Part shown: one piece after another, positions 48,173 through 61,800 of the stretch
How positions within the stretch are numbered: the first letter of the stretch is position 1
Layout of the letters: every line of letters starts with the position of its first letter
Origin: Lycium barbarum
Lineage: Eukaryota > Streptophyta > Magnoliopsida > Solanales > Solanaceae
Direction: 5' to 3'
DNA: 64,000 bases
NCBI RefSeq assembly: GCF_019175385.1
Contig: NC_083337.1
Coordinates: forward strand, 166,731,713 to 166,795,712
Notes under the pieces: generated by a model
What the model was told of the DNA's origin: nothing
The model's input: the letters and a program-made list of their open reading frames with translations, nothing else
Database searches by the model: none
Position numbers and translations under genes: made by a program

Positions 48173-48540
48173 CTTATAGGAAAAAAGTTGTACAGCTGAC
48201 CGAGGCTAGTTTGAGCTACCTCTCTTCCTTTATTTTCTCCCGTATCTTGTGCTCTAGCTCTATGACTCTCTTTGAGGGCAGTATGGGCTGATTGCAAATA
48301 AAGTTGTTGCTTGTACTAGAGAACTGTATATTGTGTAGTTCGACGTTTATACATAGGATCAGGTTATGCTGAGGCTCGGATGTCAAATATTCCTGATAGC
48401 CACGCAGAGGAAATCAAGTCTCTAAAACGGTGTATAAATGATAAAAAGGTGAGGTAGTTTATATATCAACGTGACTGTACAAAATGTCGCCATGTGGAGA
48501 GTTGATGTTTTAGGTGAAGCCAGAATTTTTATGTATGGTA
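48173..48540 (+). other. Probable Pumilio 3' UTR
   Basis: T-rich sequence after the stop codon. It contains TGTATATT (48325-48332), one base from the UGUANAUA core that the protein's own repeats should bind, and AATAAA (48297-48302), which could serve as a poly(A) signal. The true end cannot be read. Confidence 0.45.
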
Positions 48541-50135
48541 TTGACAATTTTCTATCATGGCCCGTCTCATTCCCTTATATTTATGTTTGCTTTCTTTGTA
48601 AATTTGGCGTTAGATTCTGATTATAGATTCTGATTATATTTGATCGTCTATTTAGATTTGCTAAAAGTGGAATAAAGATATATGCAGATTAAGTTATTTG
48701 TTAAACTGTAGCTACGTCAGCTGTTTAAAGCCTGAAGGAGTATAGGCTTATGGTTTATTTAGTCGGACATTCTCATGATCTTTCTAGGTGCCCCCCTCTT
48801 TTAGAAAACATGATTGAGAGGAACCTTGGATACCATCAGGTTAGGTTCAATCCAAGGATGATGGAAGGTGTTAAAAAGAGAAAGGTCCATCTAAGATCAC
48901 ATGAAGAGGAATACTTTCTTATATTTTGTATGTCATACTAATTTGTTGGAATTAAGGTTTGTTAATTGTTATACTAGATCCAGTGTTTTGTCACGATTCC
49001 TTGTAGATGGTTAAAGGTGTAGTATATGCTAGTGTAGAAATATGTGGGATTAAACAGTATCTCTAATGTTAAAGAGTCTAAATTCACATAACAGCTATAA
49101 AACAAGATTATTTGTGAGGAAGTACAATGGATGATTATAAAGTGAAATGATCACATGATTTGTTTGGGTTTCAGGCATATATGATTGCATGTAAAAAGTG
49201 AATGCGTAACAGTTTCCACACTAGGTTTCGTCCATGGTTTTAGTTCATTTAGATACTCCATAAATTGACTGGTATAAGAAGCCTCATTCTAGTTCAGATG
49301 AGTTAATTGTTGAAACTCTGTTACATAGTTTTTCCATTACAGTTCAACTTGCATTTGCCCAATCGTGTATGATGAAGTCCGTATGGTTTAGGTTGGCCGC
49401 TGATCTATTCAAAAACAAACTGTCTGGTATAGATTCAAAATTAGTTTTGATCGCTAAATCAGTATCAATATTATGTAAACACATTATTTATTTTAAAGGC
49501 TTGGGTTATTTTTAGGCATTTAGGTGAAGAGACTTCTCTTCATTTTCCCACTAAAATTATGGTAAATAAATTAATAATTTAAAGAGCAGGATGGTGATTG
49601 GTGCGACTGCCCAAGCTACGTCAATCGTCATTACAGTTTTTTTTTTTTTTTACGTAAAAGTTGGAAGTATTCGACCAACTTGTAGTTAGTTTAAGGAAAG
49701 CGGATACATTATCAACATGGATGTTAAATATATTGTTAAAAAAGGTAAAAAAGTAAGAGAGTTGATTCTGCATAATATGGGAATCTTTATAAAGTAAAAA
49801 AAATATATCAAAGTGCAAAACAAAGTCGGTAGCAAAGTATAAAAGAGCAAATAGCGATAGCTTTAATATTTATCGTACGCTGTAGCTACAAGCGTCATGA
49901 CGCTAACAGAGTTTCTAGATACTAATGCTACTACTGTTTTGGGTGCATAAAGCGTTTCACTCTAACTAAACAATGAAACTGCATAAAGTGGGATCACCTT
50001 ACCTCGGGAGGTAGGGAGTCTAAATGTTATAACTAACGATATTAATTTAGTGACAACGTAGCATAGTTAGCGTTTTTGTGCCAAAACACTACGTTATTGC
50101 TCTATTGTTTATAATGGAATTATATTATGTTTATA
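48541..50135. other. Spacer between Pumilio gene and Helitron
   Basis: No gene or bounded repeat recognised. A 63-codon frame at 48750-48941 has no known domain. The sequence is moderately AT-rich. Confidence 0.45.
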
Positions 50136-51634
50136 CTAGAGAATTAGTCCGCGCTTCGCGCGATTATAAAAAACATAATGATGATTGAACTTACCAATAG
50201 TTTTTCCTATTATTCAGATATTAAACGAATTCATGTAAATAGACATTAAGATTATTTCAACGTAAATTAATAATACGACAATGACCCCAAATGTCGGTAA
50301 ATTGCGATAAGATGGAAAAGAAATCATCTAAAAGTGAAACTTAATAGTGATATAATATATAAATATATGTTTAATTAGGAAATTTGTTATTGTCAGGGGT
50401 ATCTCAAGTATTCTCCAACCAATGATTAGAGAAGTTTACTCTTAATAAAAGATCTGACATTGTCGCACATAACTCAATCGGGAACTCCAATATTTGAATT
50501 ATTAGAAAAGTACTACTTTTTCGATTAACTTTATCGTTTCTAATGAGCATTCTTGCTAAATACATGATCTAACAATATTTGTACCATAAGTTGTGCTATT
50601 CAATCTTGACTTTTTCTTTTAAACTGTTTTAAAATACTCAGAAGTGGACATGCATGTTCAGAAAGCAGTCTATAAATCTACAAAGCAATTTCGTCATAGA
50701 AAAAAGTAAAACAAAAAACGCTAAAAGAAAGAAAAGGAAGAGAATGAGCAAAATACAAAGGGAGATCACAAGGAAAAACTAAGACGAATAGATCAGCATA
50801 CACAACACAACTGATAATGGTTTCTTTCAAAATTTTGCCACTGCAAAATGCCCAGTTATTAAATCCATTTTAGAAAACAATCACTAAATCACTGATGATC
50901 TAATCGTTAATAGATTCGATAAAGGAAATACACTCATACAATCGAAAAACTAAAAAGAATTTTTTTTTTGATAAAGAGATAGCGTTGTTGATTATCCTCA
51001 ATCTTCCGCTCACAACTCTTAGAGATTATGACCAAGGAGAGATGCCACATTGAAGGATCAATCAATCCAAGTTTTTGCCAACTAATTGAACTGACGGCAA
51101 GACACTAAGAACTTTTAGATCATTACATCATTAGAAGAACGACTTAAACTTTTCTTCTCCAATATCCTACTCTTAAATACCAATGAAAAGTACGTTAGAG
51201 ACTACAAATTGAGTATGCAGACACAAGATTGACTTACAACCTATATATAGTGCATAAAAAAGAATATCAAAAGGCATAAGAATTAATTATCAATTCAATT
51301 GTGACGGATTAATATATATATTAAATATTATTGTAACTGAATGTTACGAAAATGAAATTCGGTTACGAATACAAATACTATTAATTAGACAAAACCGTTT
51401 GAGAATGAGAAACGCCTTTGACAGCAAATGCAATTATATGACACAGTGATGAGTGATGACTGATGAGTCTTTATTATGGCACAAATGGAACTTTTATTAT
51501 TTTATTTAGTAAATAGAGTGAATTAAGAGAAAAATGTCAAAAAAAAGAGAAAAAAGATAAATATCAGTGGAGGTCATAGATAGGTGTCACATCACCTTGT
51601 CTATGCTTACCTTTATATTATATATAGATATAGA
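50136..51634 (-). mobile_element. Non-autonomous Helitron, both ends intact
   Basis: On the minus strand it starts TCTATATCTATATATAATAT at 51634, preceded by A, and ends ...CTAATTCTCTAG at 50136, followed by T, so it sits in an A/T target as Helitrons do. Eleven bases inside the 3' end is a hairpin, CGCGC-GAA-GCGCG (50150-50162). The 1.5-kb interior is AT-rich and lacks Rep/helicase coding and any recognisable captured exon. Confidence 0.85.
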
Positions 51635-52451
51635 TTTTATGACTTCTATGTTTTGTGCTTGCGTTAAATGCAGTAACAACTGGAAGAAGATGTTGTTTCA
51701 TGTTATAGTACGTGTCATTCACTAATTGTGTATTCATGTTATATTTTATTAGTAAAAAAATAAAAATAAATTGTTTTACGTTAATTCACTAAATCAGTAA
51801 CTCTAAAATTACTTTTGTTTTTTCCCCCCAACGTAGAAGTACTAATTTATGCTGATTTAATGAAGTCCGTTACTGGAGCGGGCATATTTGGTTAACGATG
51901 AGGGTACTTTGCATATGCCCAAAAACAAATAGAAAGCTTGTTCTGTTTGCAATAGTTCAAGAAATAATTTGTTTTTGTTTTTTGATGCGGAGTTCAAGAG
52001 CTTAATTATTCCACTTGGCTAATAGTAATAAGCGGTATGTTTATGTGTCAAAGAGAGAATGAAATCATGATTTTGAATTGTTCAGAAGCAAATCTGCTCT
52101 ACTTAACTAAAAGATAAGTGTATTTTTGGACAAAAAGAAAAATGAAGGGTGTAATCATACTGTTTCCAATACTTGAAGGACATTTTAGAACCTTTGAGAA
52201 AGAAACAGATGAGAAATATCTGGTAAAGACATCCACGCTGGCAACCATACCCGTGCTGGGTCAGTGCCACTTTGCAACCAGATATTGTACTTTTTATCAC
52301 ACTAAAATGCACCTTTTTCCCTTTAACTTTTTTTATTTATTTCTCATCCCTTTCCCCACTTCCTCATGTCCATAATAATATCCTCCACAAATCGTTGACT
52401 CCCTTGTTGGAAGATTTAATTTAGAGGGAGAAATTGTAATCACGGGAACTA
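51635..52451. other. Upstream region of the LUX-like gene
   Basis: Likely promoter and leader of the gene starting at 52452. No convincing TATA box; no known clock element (evening element AAAATATCT) was seen. No other gene. Confidence 0.45.
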
Positions 52452-54345
52452 ATGGGTGAAGAAGTGAATGATGACAGAGTTCTATGGTCGGTTGGTCTTC
52501 CCGGCGCCGATGATCTAACGCCGTTGAATCTACAGTTGATTCCGGCGGAACTTGCTTCTGCGTTCAGAATCTCGCCGGAATCCTCAAAGACAATGATCGA
52601 TGTAAATCGCGCTTCGCAGAATACATTTTCTTCTCTCCAGAGGTGGCACTCACAGGTAGTTACGGTGGGTTGGGCTGAATTTGAGCGGGTCAAATTGCAT
52701 GAGTTAATAAACAGGCGGGTTATATTGACTCGCATAAAAAAGTTACTTGGGCCAAAATAAGCTTAAAATGCGGGTCATAACTCAATCGGTCCAATTCTTA
52801 CTAAATTTTAATTGCTTTATTTGCTCTGTATGTTAATATAGTTGTTCATTTTTACTTGTCCAGTTTGAAAAATCAAGAAATAATTTACCATTTAATACTT
52901 ATTTTACCAATTATTAATCATTGCGTAGTAAAACTGTCATTCTATTTTTGATTCCTTAATAGGCGTGCCAAGTCTAACACATGACAAGTAAAAATGGTTT
53001 ACTCCCTCTGTTTCAATTCACGTGAACTTATTTTTTTATTAGCCTGTATAAAAAAAATGACCCTTTCTATATTTAGAAACTATTTATCTTTATGCAATGA
53101 TTTTAGCAGCACAAAATATGTGTGTCTCATTTAACACCACAAGTTCAGAAGTTTTCTCTTGTTTCTTAAACTTTGTGTCTAGTCAAATGGGTTCACATAA
53201 TTGAAATGGAGGGAGTAGTACCTTATAATTTTCTTTTATATGACTATATATAACATATAAGCTAATTTTGCCACCTCTACTGACAGGATATGGCTTCAAT
53301 GAATAACTCCAATTTCAAGCCGTTTGATGAGGAGAGGACTAGAGAAGAGACTGTTACTGAAAAAGACGAAACGGATCAGGGATCTGAACCGAGGAAGATC
53401 CGGAGGGTTGAATCCGGCGGCACTGAAGAAGCTGATTCTGCTCTGTGTAACGAAGATGATTCCTCGGCTAAGGCTTTGAAGCGGCCAAGGCTTGTTTGGA
53501 CCCCACAGTTACACAAGCGTTTTATTGAAGTGGTGGCACATTTAGGTATCAAGAATGCTGTGCCAAAGACGATTATGCAGCTTATGAATGTGGAAGGATT
53601 GACACGAGAGAACGTAGCAAGTCATTTACAGAAGTATAGATTGTATACCAAGAGAATGCAGGTAGGGAGTGTATTAGTTACCACTAACTTTTGTTTAAAT
53701 CGTGTATTTTTATTAGGAAATTCGTTAAATATAGAGATAACGGTAAAAAATACACCTGAAATATTACCATATTTTTGAGGTAGGAAAAGAGAACAACTGA
53801 TAGTTGAGGTTTGTTTTAATACATAGATGGTGATACAAAGGAGAACAACTAATAGTTGGGGTGTGAAACTCGCGAAAAAGTGATAGATCAGGCGTGTTTT
53901 TACTATTATCTCTTAAATATATGTAGAAATATATAGCTATGAACCCGGTAACTATAACGATTATAGGTTTGGCTGCAAGTTTAGAACCCATAAATTCTAA
54001 CTTCCGGCCCTCTGAATGCAGGGGCAGTCAAATGAGGGGCCTTCTTCGTCTGATCATTTGTTTACTTCCTCGCCGGCGCCACAGAATTTGCATGAGTCCA
54101 GTGAGAGTGGCCACCTGCGTAATACTAATGGCCACATGGCAATGCCAACTCCGATGCCGTACCAACCACAAATGGTGCCGATGCCAATGATTGGAATGGC
54201 TAACGGAGGACATGTAGGCATGCCAGTTGGGTACGGCGGTGGACCACCAGTTGGGTATCATCATCAGTATAATATGATGCAACAGCGGGACTGGCCTGGA
54301 AATAATTTTGGTTACTATCATCCTGTTGCTTCTAATGATAAATAG
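52452..54345 (+). CDS. LUX/PCL1/BOA-like GARP transcription factor
   Basis: Three exons: 52452-52655, 53287-53661, 54022-54345; 903 nt, 300 residues, GT-AG introns in phase 0. The N-terminal MGEEV start, the LIPAELASAF block and DVNRASQ are shared with the LUX ARRHYTHMO/PCL1 group. Residues 133-192 form the GARP (Myb-like B-motif) DNA-binding domain, with KRPRLVWTPQLHKRF and VASHLQKYRLY. The C-terminal third is Met/Pro/Gly-rich. LUX acts in the nucleus with ELF3 and ELF4 in the Evening Complex, which represses clock and growth genes at dusk. The GARP core is nearly canonical (LYTKRM where LYLKRM or LYVKRM is common). Intron 1 contains a Stowaway MITE. Arabidopsis LUX, as I recall, has no intron in its coding region, so this may be a paralogue. 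Confidence 0.9.
53002..53215. mobile_element. Stowaway MITE in intron 1 of the LUX-like gene
   Basis: Ends CTCCCTCTGTTTCAATTCAC and (reverse complement) CTCCCTCCATTTCAATTATG; TA at 53000-53001 and 53216-53217. 214 bp. It lies 71 bp before the intron 1 acceptor and leaves both splice sites intact. Confidence 0.9.
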
Positions 54346-54900
54346 CTCTAAAAGCTGAGGTAAGATCCTTTAATTATAGGAGCTGCTACCTGCTGATGTG
54401 TCTATTCGAGCATTTTGAGAATAAACGTTAATTCTGTGGTAGATTACCAAACTCAATTATTCCTCTATAATTGCTTGTAGAGGGCTGCGCATTGATTTCA
54501 GTTCATCAGAAGTTTGAGTAGGTGGTTTGCAACTAGGACTCTGAGTTAGAGCATCTAAACCCCTCCCCCCTCCATTTCTTTGGCGATTGGTAAAGAAAAT
54601 AAATTTGCATCAATCAATTGTGCAATCAAACAATCAACTATACCTAAATCCCGAACTAGTTGTGTTGCCCATTTAATTCCAATACTGAATCATGTATCTA
54701 TTAAAGCATATTAGTAGTTCTTTAGAGCTAAAAGTTTTCTAAATCTCATGCTTTATAATGAAAAACAAGTTTCTAGCCTGTCTAAAGACACTTGACAAAT
54801 TCTCTTTGTTTCCGATTGTAGGTTTCTAACTCGAAAGATCTTCTAACATAACAGAAGAAATCGTAGAATAATATATGTATTTTGCTTCTTCCTTGTGTGT
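54346..54900 (+). other. Probable 3' UTR and flank of the LUX-like gene
   Basis: AT-rich sequence after the stop codon; an AATAAA lies near 54599. No other feature. Confidence 0.4.
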
Positions 54901-54916
54901 TGGTCAATATTGTCGT

Positions 54917-55560
54917 CTACATGTTTGTATTCCGGCAACATATACTACGACTTGGAGGTGAATCCATGATTTTTCTAGAAATGGGGAAAAGCAACATTGG
55001 ATTGCCCCATTCCTCATCTTCCACAGATCTTGTGATATAATAATAAAAAGGAAAGACAAGAAATAGACAAGAAATTAAGGATAGAATAGATTGACACAAT
55101 TGAATAAGACTAAAAGACAGCCCTAACCATAAAGGATTAAGACCTTCAATTAGATTATCCAAAAACACCAAACTCTTAAGGAGACCAAAAGGGATTGATT
55201 TCCCAATTAACCACCTTCTCAACAATTCAAACAACCAAAAGCTTAACAAGCTCTCAAACACTCAACTCTAGAGTTTTACAAGTTTTCAATATCTCATCAA
55301 AATAATCTAAGTCTTCCATGAAGAAGAAGAGAACTATTTATACTATGCTAGAAATAAAAGATAGCAAAATGACATAAACACCCTTAATGAGACAAGGGCC
55401 TTGTTTGGCTATTCTTCTTTCTTCAAAATCTTGAAATCTCCTTTGCAAGAATAGCCAACTCTTCATCTTTTAGCCATTGTGATGACTTCCCATTTCCTCT
55501 TCTCTCCAAGCAATCTTCATTAACAAATGGACTTGGGATCCAAGGTGCTCATCAAAAGTA
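54917..55560 (-). mobile_element. Possible LTR-retrotransposon fragment
   Basis: Read on the minus strand, a TATA-like TATAAATAG (55333-55341) precedes a leader of about 250 bp rich in TTG and TTGAGAAGG words, and a 114-codon frame at 54917-55261 without known domains. This layout looks like an LTR R-U5 region, but no TG/CA ends, target duplication or primer-binding site could be fixed. Could instead be the 5' end of an unknown transcript. Confidence 0.3.
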
Positions 55561-58288
55561 TACTCAAGAGCCTCCCGCATCATGAATAGGCTTTACAAGT
55601 GTTGTAGTTCCCGGGCTTGGCTCCTTGTAAATGGCCTTGAGGCAAGTGGGCTTGCATCATCTTGTGTACTGCCCACCAGTGGCTTTTTAGGGTATTCGGT
55701 TGTGAAACTTAATAAAGCTGAATTTTTTTATTACGGCAGCTTGCAGATTTTATGTTTGGGTGTTAAGATTACAATAGCTTGCAGATTTCATTTTTGGGCT
55801 ATAGGATTAGAAGTAGACTACTTCTAAAGAGGGTTTAGGACATTGACCATTATAACAGGAAGTTAGACTGGCAAAAGTGTTCTTAGCCAAAACATCTTGA
55901 GAGATTATTGCCATGAAAAGATATTATTGCCCGGTACGGATCGTGTTGGGCATATTGCCTGCTCTTCAGCTGTAAAAAGTAAATATTAGAAGTAAATTCC
56001 TTACCATTCTCTTGAATTGATGCAAACCATGATGGACGGACAGCTAAAAAGTAAATAGGAGAGTTTGTTTTATTCATGTAAAGCCTTTTTCTTGTATTTC
56101 TGATGAACGAAGATGCTATCACAGACCAGAGCAAGCATTCTATGCATGCTGGAAATTTTTGATAGCATTCCTAATTACATGTACTTCTGTCTTATTGAAA
56201 ATTTAGTAAATATCAGAACATCTCTCAATGTAACTTCATTTGTAGTGCAGACCTGTCAGATGTCATTTGATCATGGAAGAATCATGGCTGATATCATGAG
56301 TTGTTCTCTGGTAAAATCTGGGACAAATTCAAGTTTGACAGCAGAAAGGCGCTTGGTTCGGTCTATCCTTGCGATGCATTTTAGTGATCTTTTTCCTATG
56401 TTTAGTCCAGTAGCAGCAAATTGTTAATATAACGTCTACCTGTTATTTGAATGATTAATGGTGTAACGTGTTTTAGTAATGGGTGTATTGAACCTTCTTT
56501 TTCCGCAATGGTCCAAACTCAGTAATATACCTAAAACATTGTCAGCAGCCCCTGCATATTGGGCATTTGAATCTTCATCCTTCTGTCCCTACTTTATGGT
56601 ATTCTTCTTCCTCGTTCTTTTCCCCTCAACTTCTATGAGAAATTAATTATTTGCTCATATTTTGTTAACATATTTATGTCTCTTAAGTTTTGCGGTTGCT
56701 TCAAATTCAGGAACAACTGGAAGAACTTTTGTTACATATTATTGGAGTGATTCTAGCATATATTTCTTAATTCATCAAGATGATTTGCTACCCCAGTTTC
56801 CCTAATATGAACTTGATACATCAATCTTTGGGAGGATCCAGTAGGTAAATTTCTTATACAGTCTAGTTGAATTAAGTAATTGTATATCTCACCCTCATAT
56901 TGGTGCATAGATTTTGTCTGCTCGTCTACTTTGCAACTAAAATCATATGGGATTAATCTGTGAGAACTACTGATGACTTTTATGTGCATCATTTTGTTCA
57001 CAATTTCAAGAGAATACTGCTTCCTCCATTTGTCCTGCTTGGAGCCTTCTATTATGATTGATGTCTTTCACTACATAGGTTATAAATCTATGCGTTTATG
57101 AACTATCTTTTAGTGAATATGTCTGGTTTGTACTGTTTCCTCTCTCAAACAATACTAAGCAGGTAATTTGGCAGCTCTATCCTGCTGATGTAAGGTTCTG
57201 GTCTTCGAAGAGTTTGAAATTTAATTAATTTCTGCAACTCGTGTTGTATTTTACTTTGTCACTATTAGAATAATTGGTAAAATAATTTTTATCAACTTTT
57301 TTCCCTTAACCAAAGTTCTATTATTGCACACAATTTGCTTGTACAGTTAGCACTTAGGTTTTATCTTTAAGATGATGCTTCCTCTTCTCTAGTGTTGATG
57401 AAAATTCAGAAGTTCTTGAAGTAGGGAGGTGATATGGCTCCTCATTGTATGAGGTAACTGATTAGGTAATTTACAGGTGAAAATTTAGAACAAAAAGAGG
57501 AACTCCTTCCTTTAACATGACTGCTTCCACTGGTAAAGGCTGGTGAAGTTGCAACTCTTAAAAGTAAAGAATAGTGGAGATCTGACAATTTGTTTAGTAT
57601 CATACATGGAAGTAGATTAAGAATTCCCTGCTCAAGACCCTTACCTTCTTTTGGACCTTGAAAAAACAGTTAATATGTATTTAAACCGTCAATCGAAACG
57701 GGACCTAGGTATCTCAGTTACTGCACGAACCGTGTACATGTAGAAGACAGAAGAACCAAGTGCATATTTTGTGTCCTCCTCTGCGAAGGCTAATAATTTT
57801 CTCTATATTTGATTCATTATCTAATAGCTTGATATACGACCATCAGTTTTTTGTTTTTTAACCGTAAAGACCTGGTAGTCTTCTGCTTAATATTTGCCTC
57901 CAATTGTCAGTCGTGAAATGCGAATTATCATATTATGTTCTTCAAGATAGGAGCTAAATCAGTTTATGTGATGTTAACACTGACCTGATTGATTTTAATG
58001 CCTTCACTTACAGTGCCAATATCTCACTCTAATGAATTTGTACGGATCCGTCATCCTGAGTATCTTGGTATCCTTTCTATTTAGTCTCAGGTCCATGAGA
58101 ACTGCCTTGGTTCTCAGAAAAAATGACATTGTGTTCTAAAGTATTGAAAGTGATTGTTGAGTATTGAATTTCACCTCCTCCATAAATAATCTAGCGGAAT
58201 GGACAAGAAATTTAGCATTACCATTTAAGAAAGGAAATTGGTTTGAAACATATCAAAAGAAAAATGCCAGATTCCATTTGCCCCGTCA
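55561..58288. other. Spacer without recognised gene
   Basis: About 2.7 kb, AT-rich. Frames such as 55582-55827 and 56113-56427 (plus) lack known domains. No repeat ends were recognised. Confidence 0.45.
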
Positions 58289-58298
58289 AATGTATTAA

Positions 58299-58560
58299 GG
58301 GAAAGGGTCAAAAATGCCCCTCTATTTTGAAAAAAAAGTTAAAAATATTCTCCGTTATAAATTTGAATAAAAAATACTCCTTCCGTCATTATAGTAACCC
58401 ATATACGTCTTTTATTTAGTTGTGTCAGATTTAAAAATGAAATTGAATTATGTTAGGAATTTCCATTGAAACAGAGATATATTTGAAATTTTAACCCAAA
58501 TTTGTAACGGAGAATATAACCCTGTTCTCAAAGTAAAGGGGCATTTTTGACCCTTTTCCC
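58299..58560. mobile_element. Mutator-like MITE (262 bp)
   Basis: Inverted ends GGGAAAGGGTCAAAAATGCC (left) and the matching right end, pairing over at least 24 bases. A 9-bp near-perfect target duplication, AATGTATTA / AATGTATAA, lies at 58289-58297 and 58561-58569. An inner pair around CTCCGTTATAAATTTG / AAATTTGTAACGGAG adds to a fold-back structure. It lies about 325 bp past the TOC75 stop codon. Confidence 0.82.
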
Positions 58561-58886
58561 AATGTATAAACCCGAATAGCACACTCAGAGAAGACACACT
58601 CAAAGTAATTATAGTTATTTCAAGGAACCCCCACCAGGGGAAAGAACTGAAATATGGGAACAAAGGAATGCACAAATTTCTATATTATACATTTGTTTGG
58701 TTACACGATCATAATAAAAGCTAGAGAATACTCACTCAAATGTTCTAACCATAATCATAGCCGATCTTTTACCAAACAACGTTTAGAGTTTACTGAATGC
58801 CAAACTCAGAAGCATGCAATTCTTGACTAAATAAACTATATAGATCTGACTAGCTGCAAAAAAGAATCCGACGATGAAATCTGAAC

Positions 58887-61800
58887 CTAGAATCTCTCTC
58901 CAAAACGGAAGAATATTGCCCCAGTACCAGAATTGTGGTCAACAGCATATTCTGCTCGTATTAAACCTAGTTTCACACCAACACCATATGAGGAGCCATG
59001 ACCCATCCTCCTATAGACCTCTGTTGGGTTTCCTTTGACATCTTTTGAACTCCCGAGATCATTTCCATGTTCTGCAAATGCATAAACATGGGTGTTTCTA
59101 ACAGGTATCCGCAGCTCGGCAGCCAACTGGAGGAAGCATTGCAACCATTACATCAGATAAAAGACATTTATTGGACATAAATTTTGCAGCAAAAACCGAG
59201 AGAAAAAAGTACCCATCATAACTGATAACTTTGATAGAAGAAACCAAACATACCTCAACAATATTTCTAGCTGCACCTATCTCTCCCATATTGTAGCCCC
59301 TAACTGAATAAGGTCCCCCAAGTGTGAAAGCATCATAACTGGGAAGATCTCCGACACATCCACCGTAGTGGCCATGGAGGACTAGCACAGGTGGTGGAGC
59401 CTTACCAGCACCTTCTTCTACTTCCTTTAACTGGACAAATCGTGTCATTGTCAGCTGGTGGCGGTTAAAGAAGGGGAACTTACTGCCAACTCCAAGTCCT
59501 TGATCGACCTGTAACACAATATTAAACAACTATATTAGAATCCATAAAAGAAATGTAAGCAGAAATTAGATCAGATCCAAGACGCAATTCATATCTCATG
59601 TGCTCTTCAGCATGTATGAGGGAATTTGTCAGATTAGAGTCAATTATTAAATGTTGAGCACTTGCTTCAGGAGGAACATATGAAATGACTTCCCTGATGA
59701 AAGCAATATAAGACCAGTAGTCAATATAGCATTTTTCCTTAAGAAAGCCCAAAAGCTACTCGAAACTTCGATTTGCAAAAGAAACTCAATGAGAGAAGAC
59801 CAAAGGAAAACAAAAGCTAATCTCACCTGGAAAACATTCCTCTCACCAACTATTGTCCCATTTATGAACTTGGTGTTATCGCGTGTGATGTTAGCTTGTA
59901 AAAATGCCATACGGTCAATGCCAGTTTCACTAAGCGTAGTGGGAGGTCCATCTGCACTAATTCCACCACTTGGTAATACCCTCTGTCCACGAGAAGAAAT
60001 GTGGCTGCTTTCATCACGTGTTGTTATTTCTTCCATCACAAGTCCATAAGTGAATTTACTCTGACGAGTGAAATTCTGCAGAAAAAAATATGGTTAAAAG
60101 AATTGAAAGGGTAATTAGTACACTATCTATGTGAAATTCTAATCAGTCCCAAACGAGTAATTCCACCAATCCACTTCAACTCAATTTTCTCGGAGATAGT
60201 ACAAATATTCAGCTAGTAATCAAAACAGACAGCTCAACAATGTCCTATCAATACAGACTTTCATACTTTAAACACCTAGGCGAGAGATCCTTTTCTTTGG
60301 CTATTGAATTATATTATTTAATTATTAACCACCACATGCACAAAGGTTCTCTACAAGCAGACAAACACTTCATAATGGATATCTGTTGGCCAGATACATC
60401 ACAGTAATAGCAGTGTTGGAATACAGCATACCTCAGTAATGTTGGCTTTAACACCAGCGCGATCAACCCATATAGGGGGGACTTCATCTACTCCAGGCCC
60501 CCCAGTAAAGACAGGACTCAACTTTCTGCTGTTGAAGCAGCTAGTACGGAGTGTGCGGTTTCGAGGATTATAAACACCGTCTAAATAAGGATGAACATAC
60601 TCCAACTTAAATGCAAGATCATCCTGTAAAAAGATTAAGCAGGGATAATTACTAACGTGTAAGGCACTGGAAAAAGGACAGCAGAACACAACCAAGAAGC
60701 ATCAGCAATGAAAACATAAAGGAACAATCACCTGAGGATTGAGGAAGTTACTGGTAGTAACTGAACCAAGAACTGAGCGATTGAGCCCGTAAAGATTCCG
60801 ATGCTCAAAGGAAACAGTTCCACCAGGTTGAATTGAAGCCTGAATGCCATGATACAGAAAAGGAAGGCACTTAGCATTGGGCTAACAGTTATAATCCATA
60901 TCAAAACTGTGCAGTTGAGATGTTTAATGGTGTACCAATGTGGGGCGACCTCCACGTCCTGGGACAATGCTCCATTCAGTACTGACTTCAGCTGACTTCT
61001 GTTCCAATTCCTTGAGCTTAATTTCAACAATTATCCCTCCCTCATTCTTTTCATCGGGGCGAGGGTTGACTTCAATATTCGAGAACAGAGCTAGAGAGTT
61101 TATATTTCTCAAGGCTTGTTTTCCAGCTTCAATGTTGAAAACTTGCCCTTGACGAAGCTACAGTATCACACGTTATTACAGCCATGTTAATCCCAAATTG
61201 CAGACTTCAGTGCATAACAGCACAAGAAGACTAAAATGAAGTATACACGCAAAAATACAACACTTAAGAGTGCATTTCGAAAGAAATTTTGATAAGCAGA
61301 ATCAGTTTAGTCCAATTCTGTAGTACCAAATAAGAACCAAAAGATAGAGGAGCACTAAACATGCTACAGACCAGCAAGAAATATGAGATTCAATAGAATA
61401 CTCAAATAATCAACCTCTACCAGAAGTTCAATCAAAAACTAAAACGATCAAGCAAGAACTTATTGTAGTGCCTCCATCAGCAGAATAGCAATATAGCTCT
61501 TTAAGTAACAACTATGACTATACACTCATCGAAATTTATGCTTATTAGTGAATCTCCCAAAAAGATTCAAATCAATCTAATAAAGGAAAGCCAATGATTC
61601 GAAAGCATAAAATGCATAACTCTCATTCAGCTCCTGTATGCAGTTAAACAGTCATTTCTTTTATAAATACAATGATGGTAATCAAAAAAAAAAAAAAAAA
61701 ACATGAAAACCAAATATCGCAGCATTTCAGAAAGACACGACTTTGTTTCCTTTTAACCAAGTTCATTGCATTAAAGAAAGAAAAATCCTTGGTATCATTC

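Noticed and set aside
55582..56427. Plus-strand frames of 81 and 104 codons
   Set aside because: No recognisable domain, no promoter or splice context, composition like the surrounding spacer.
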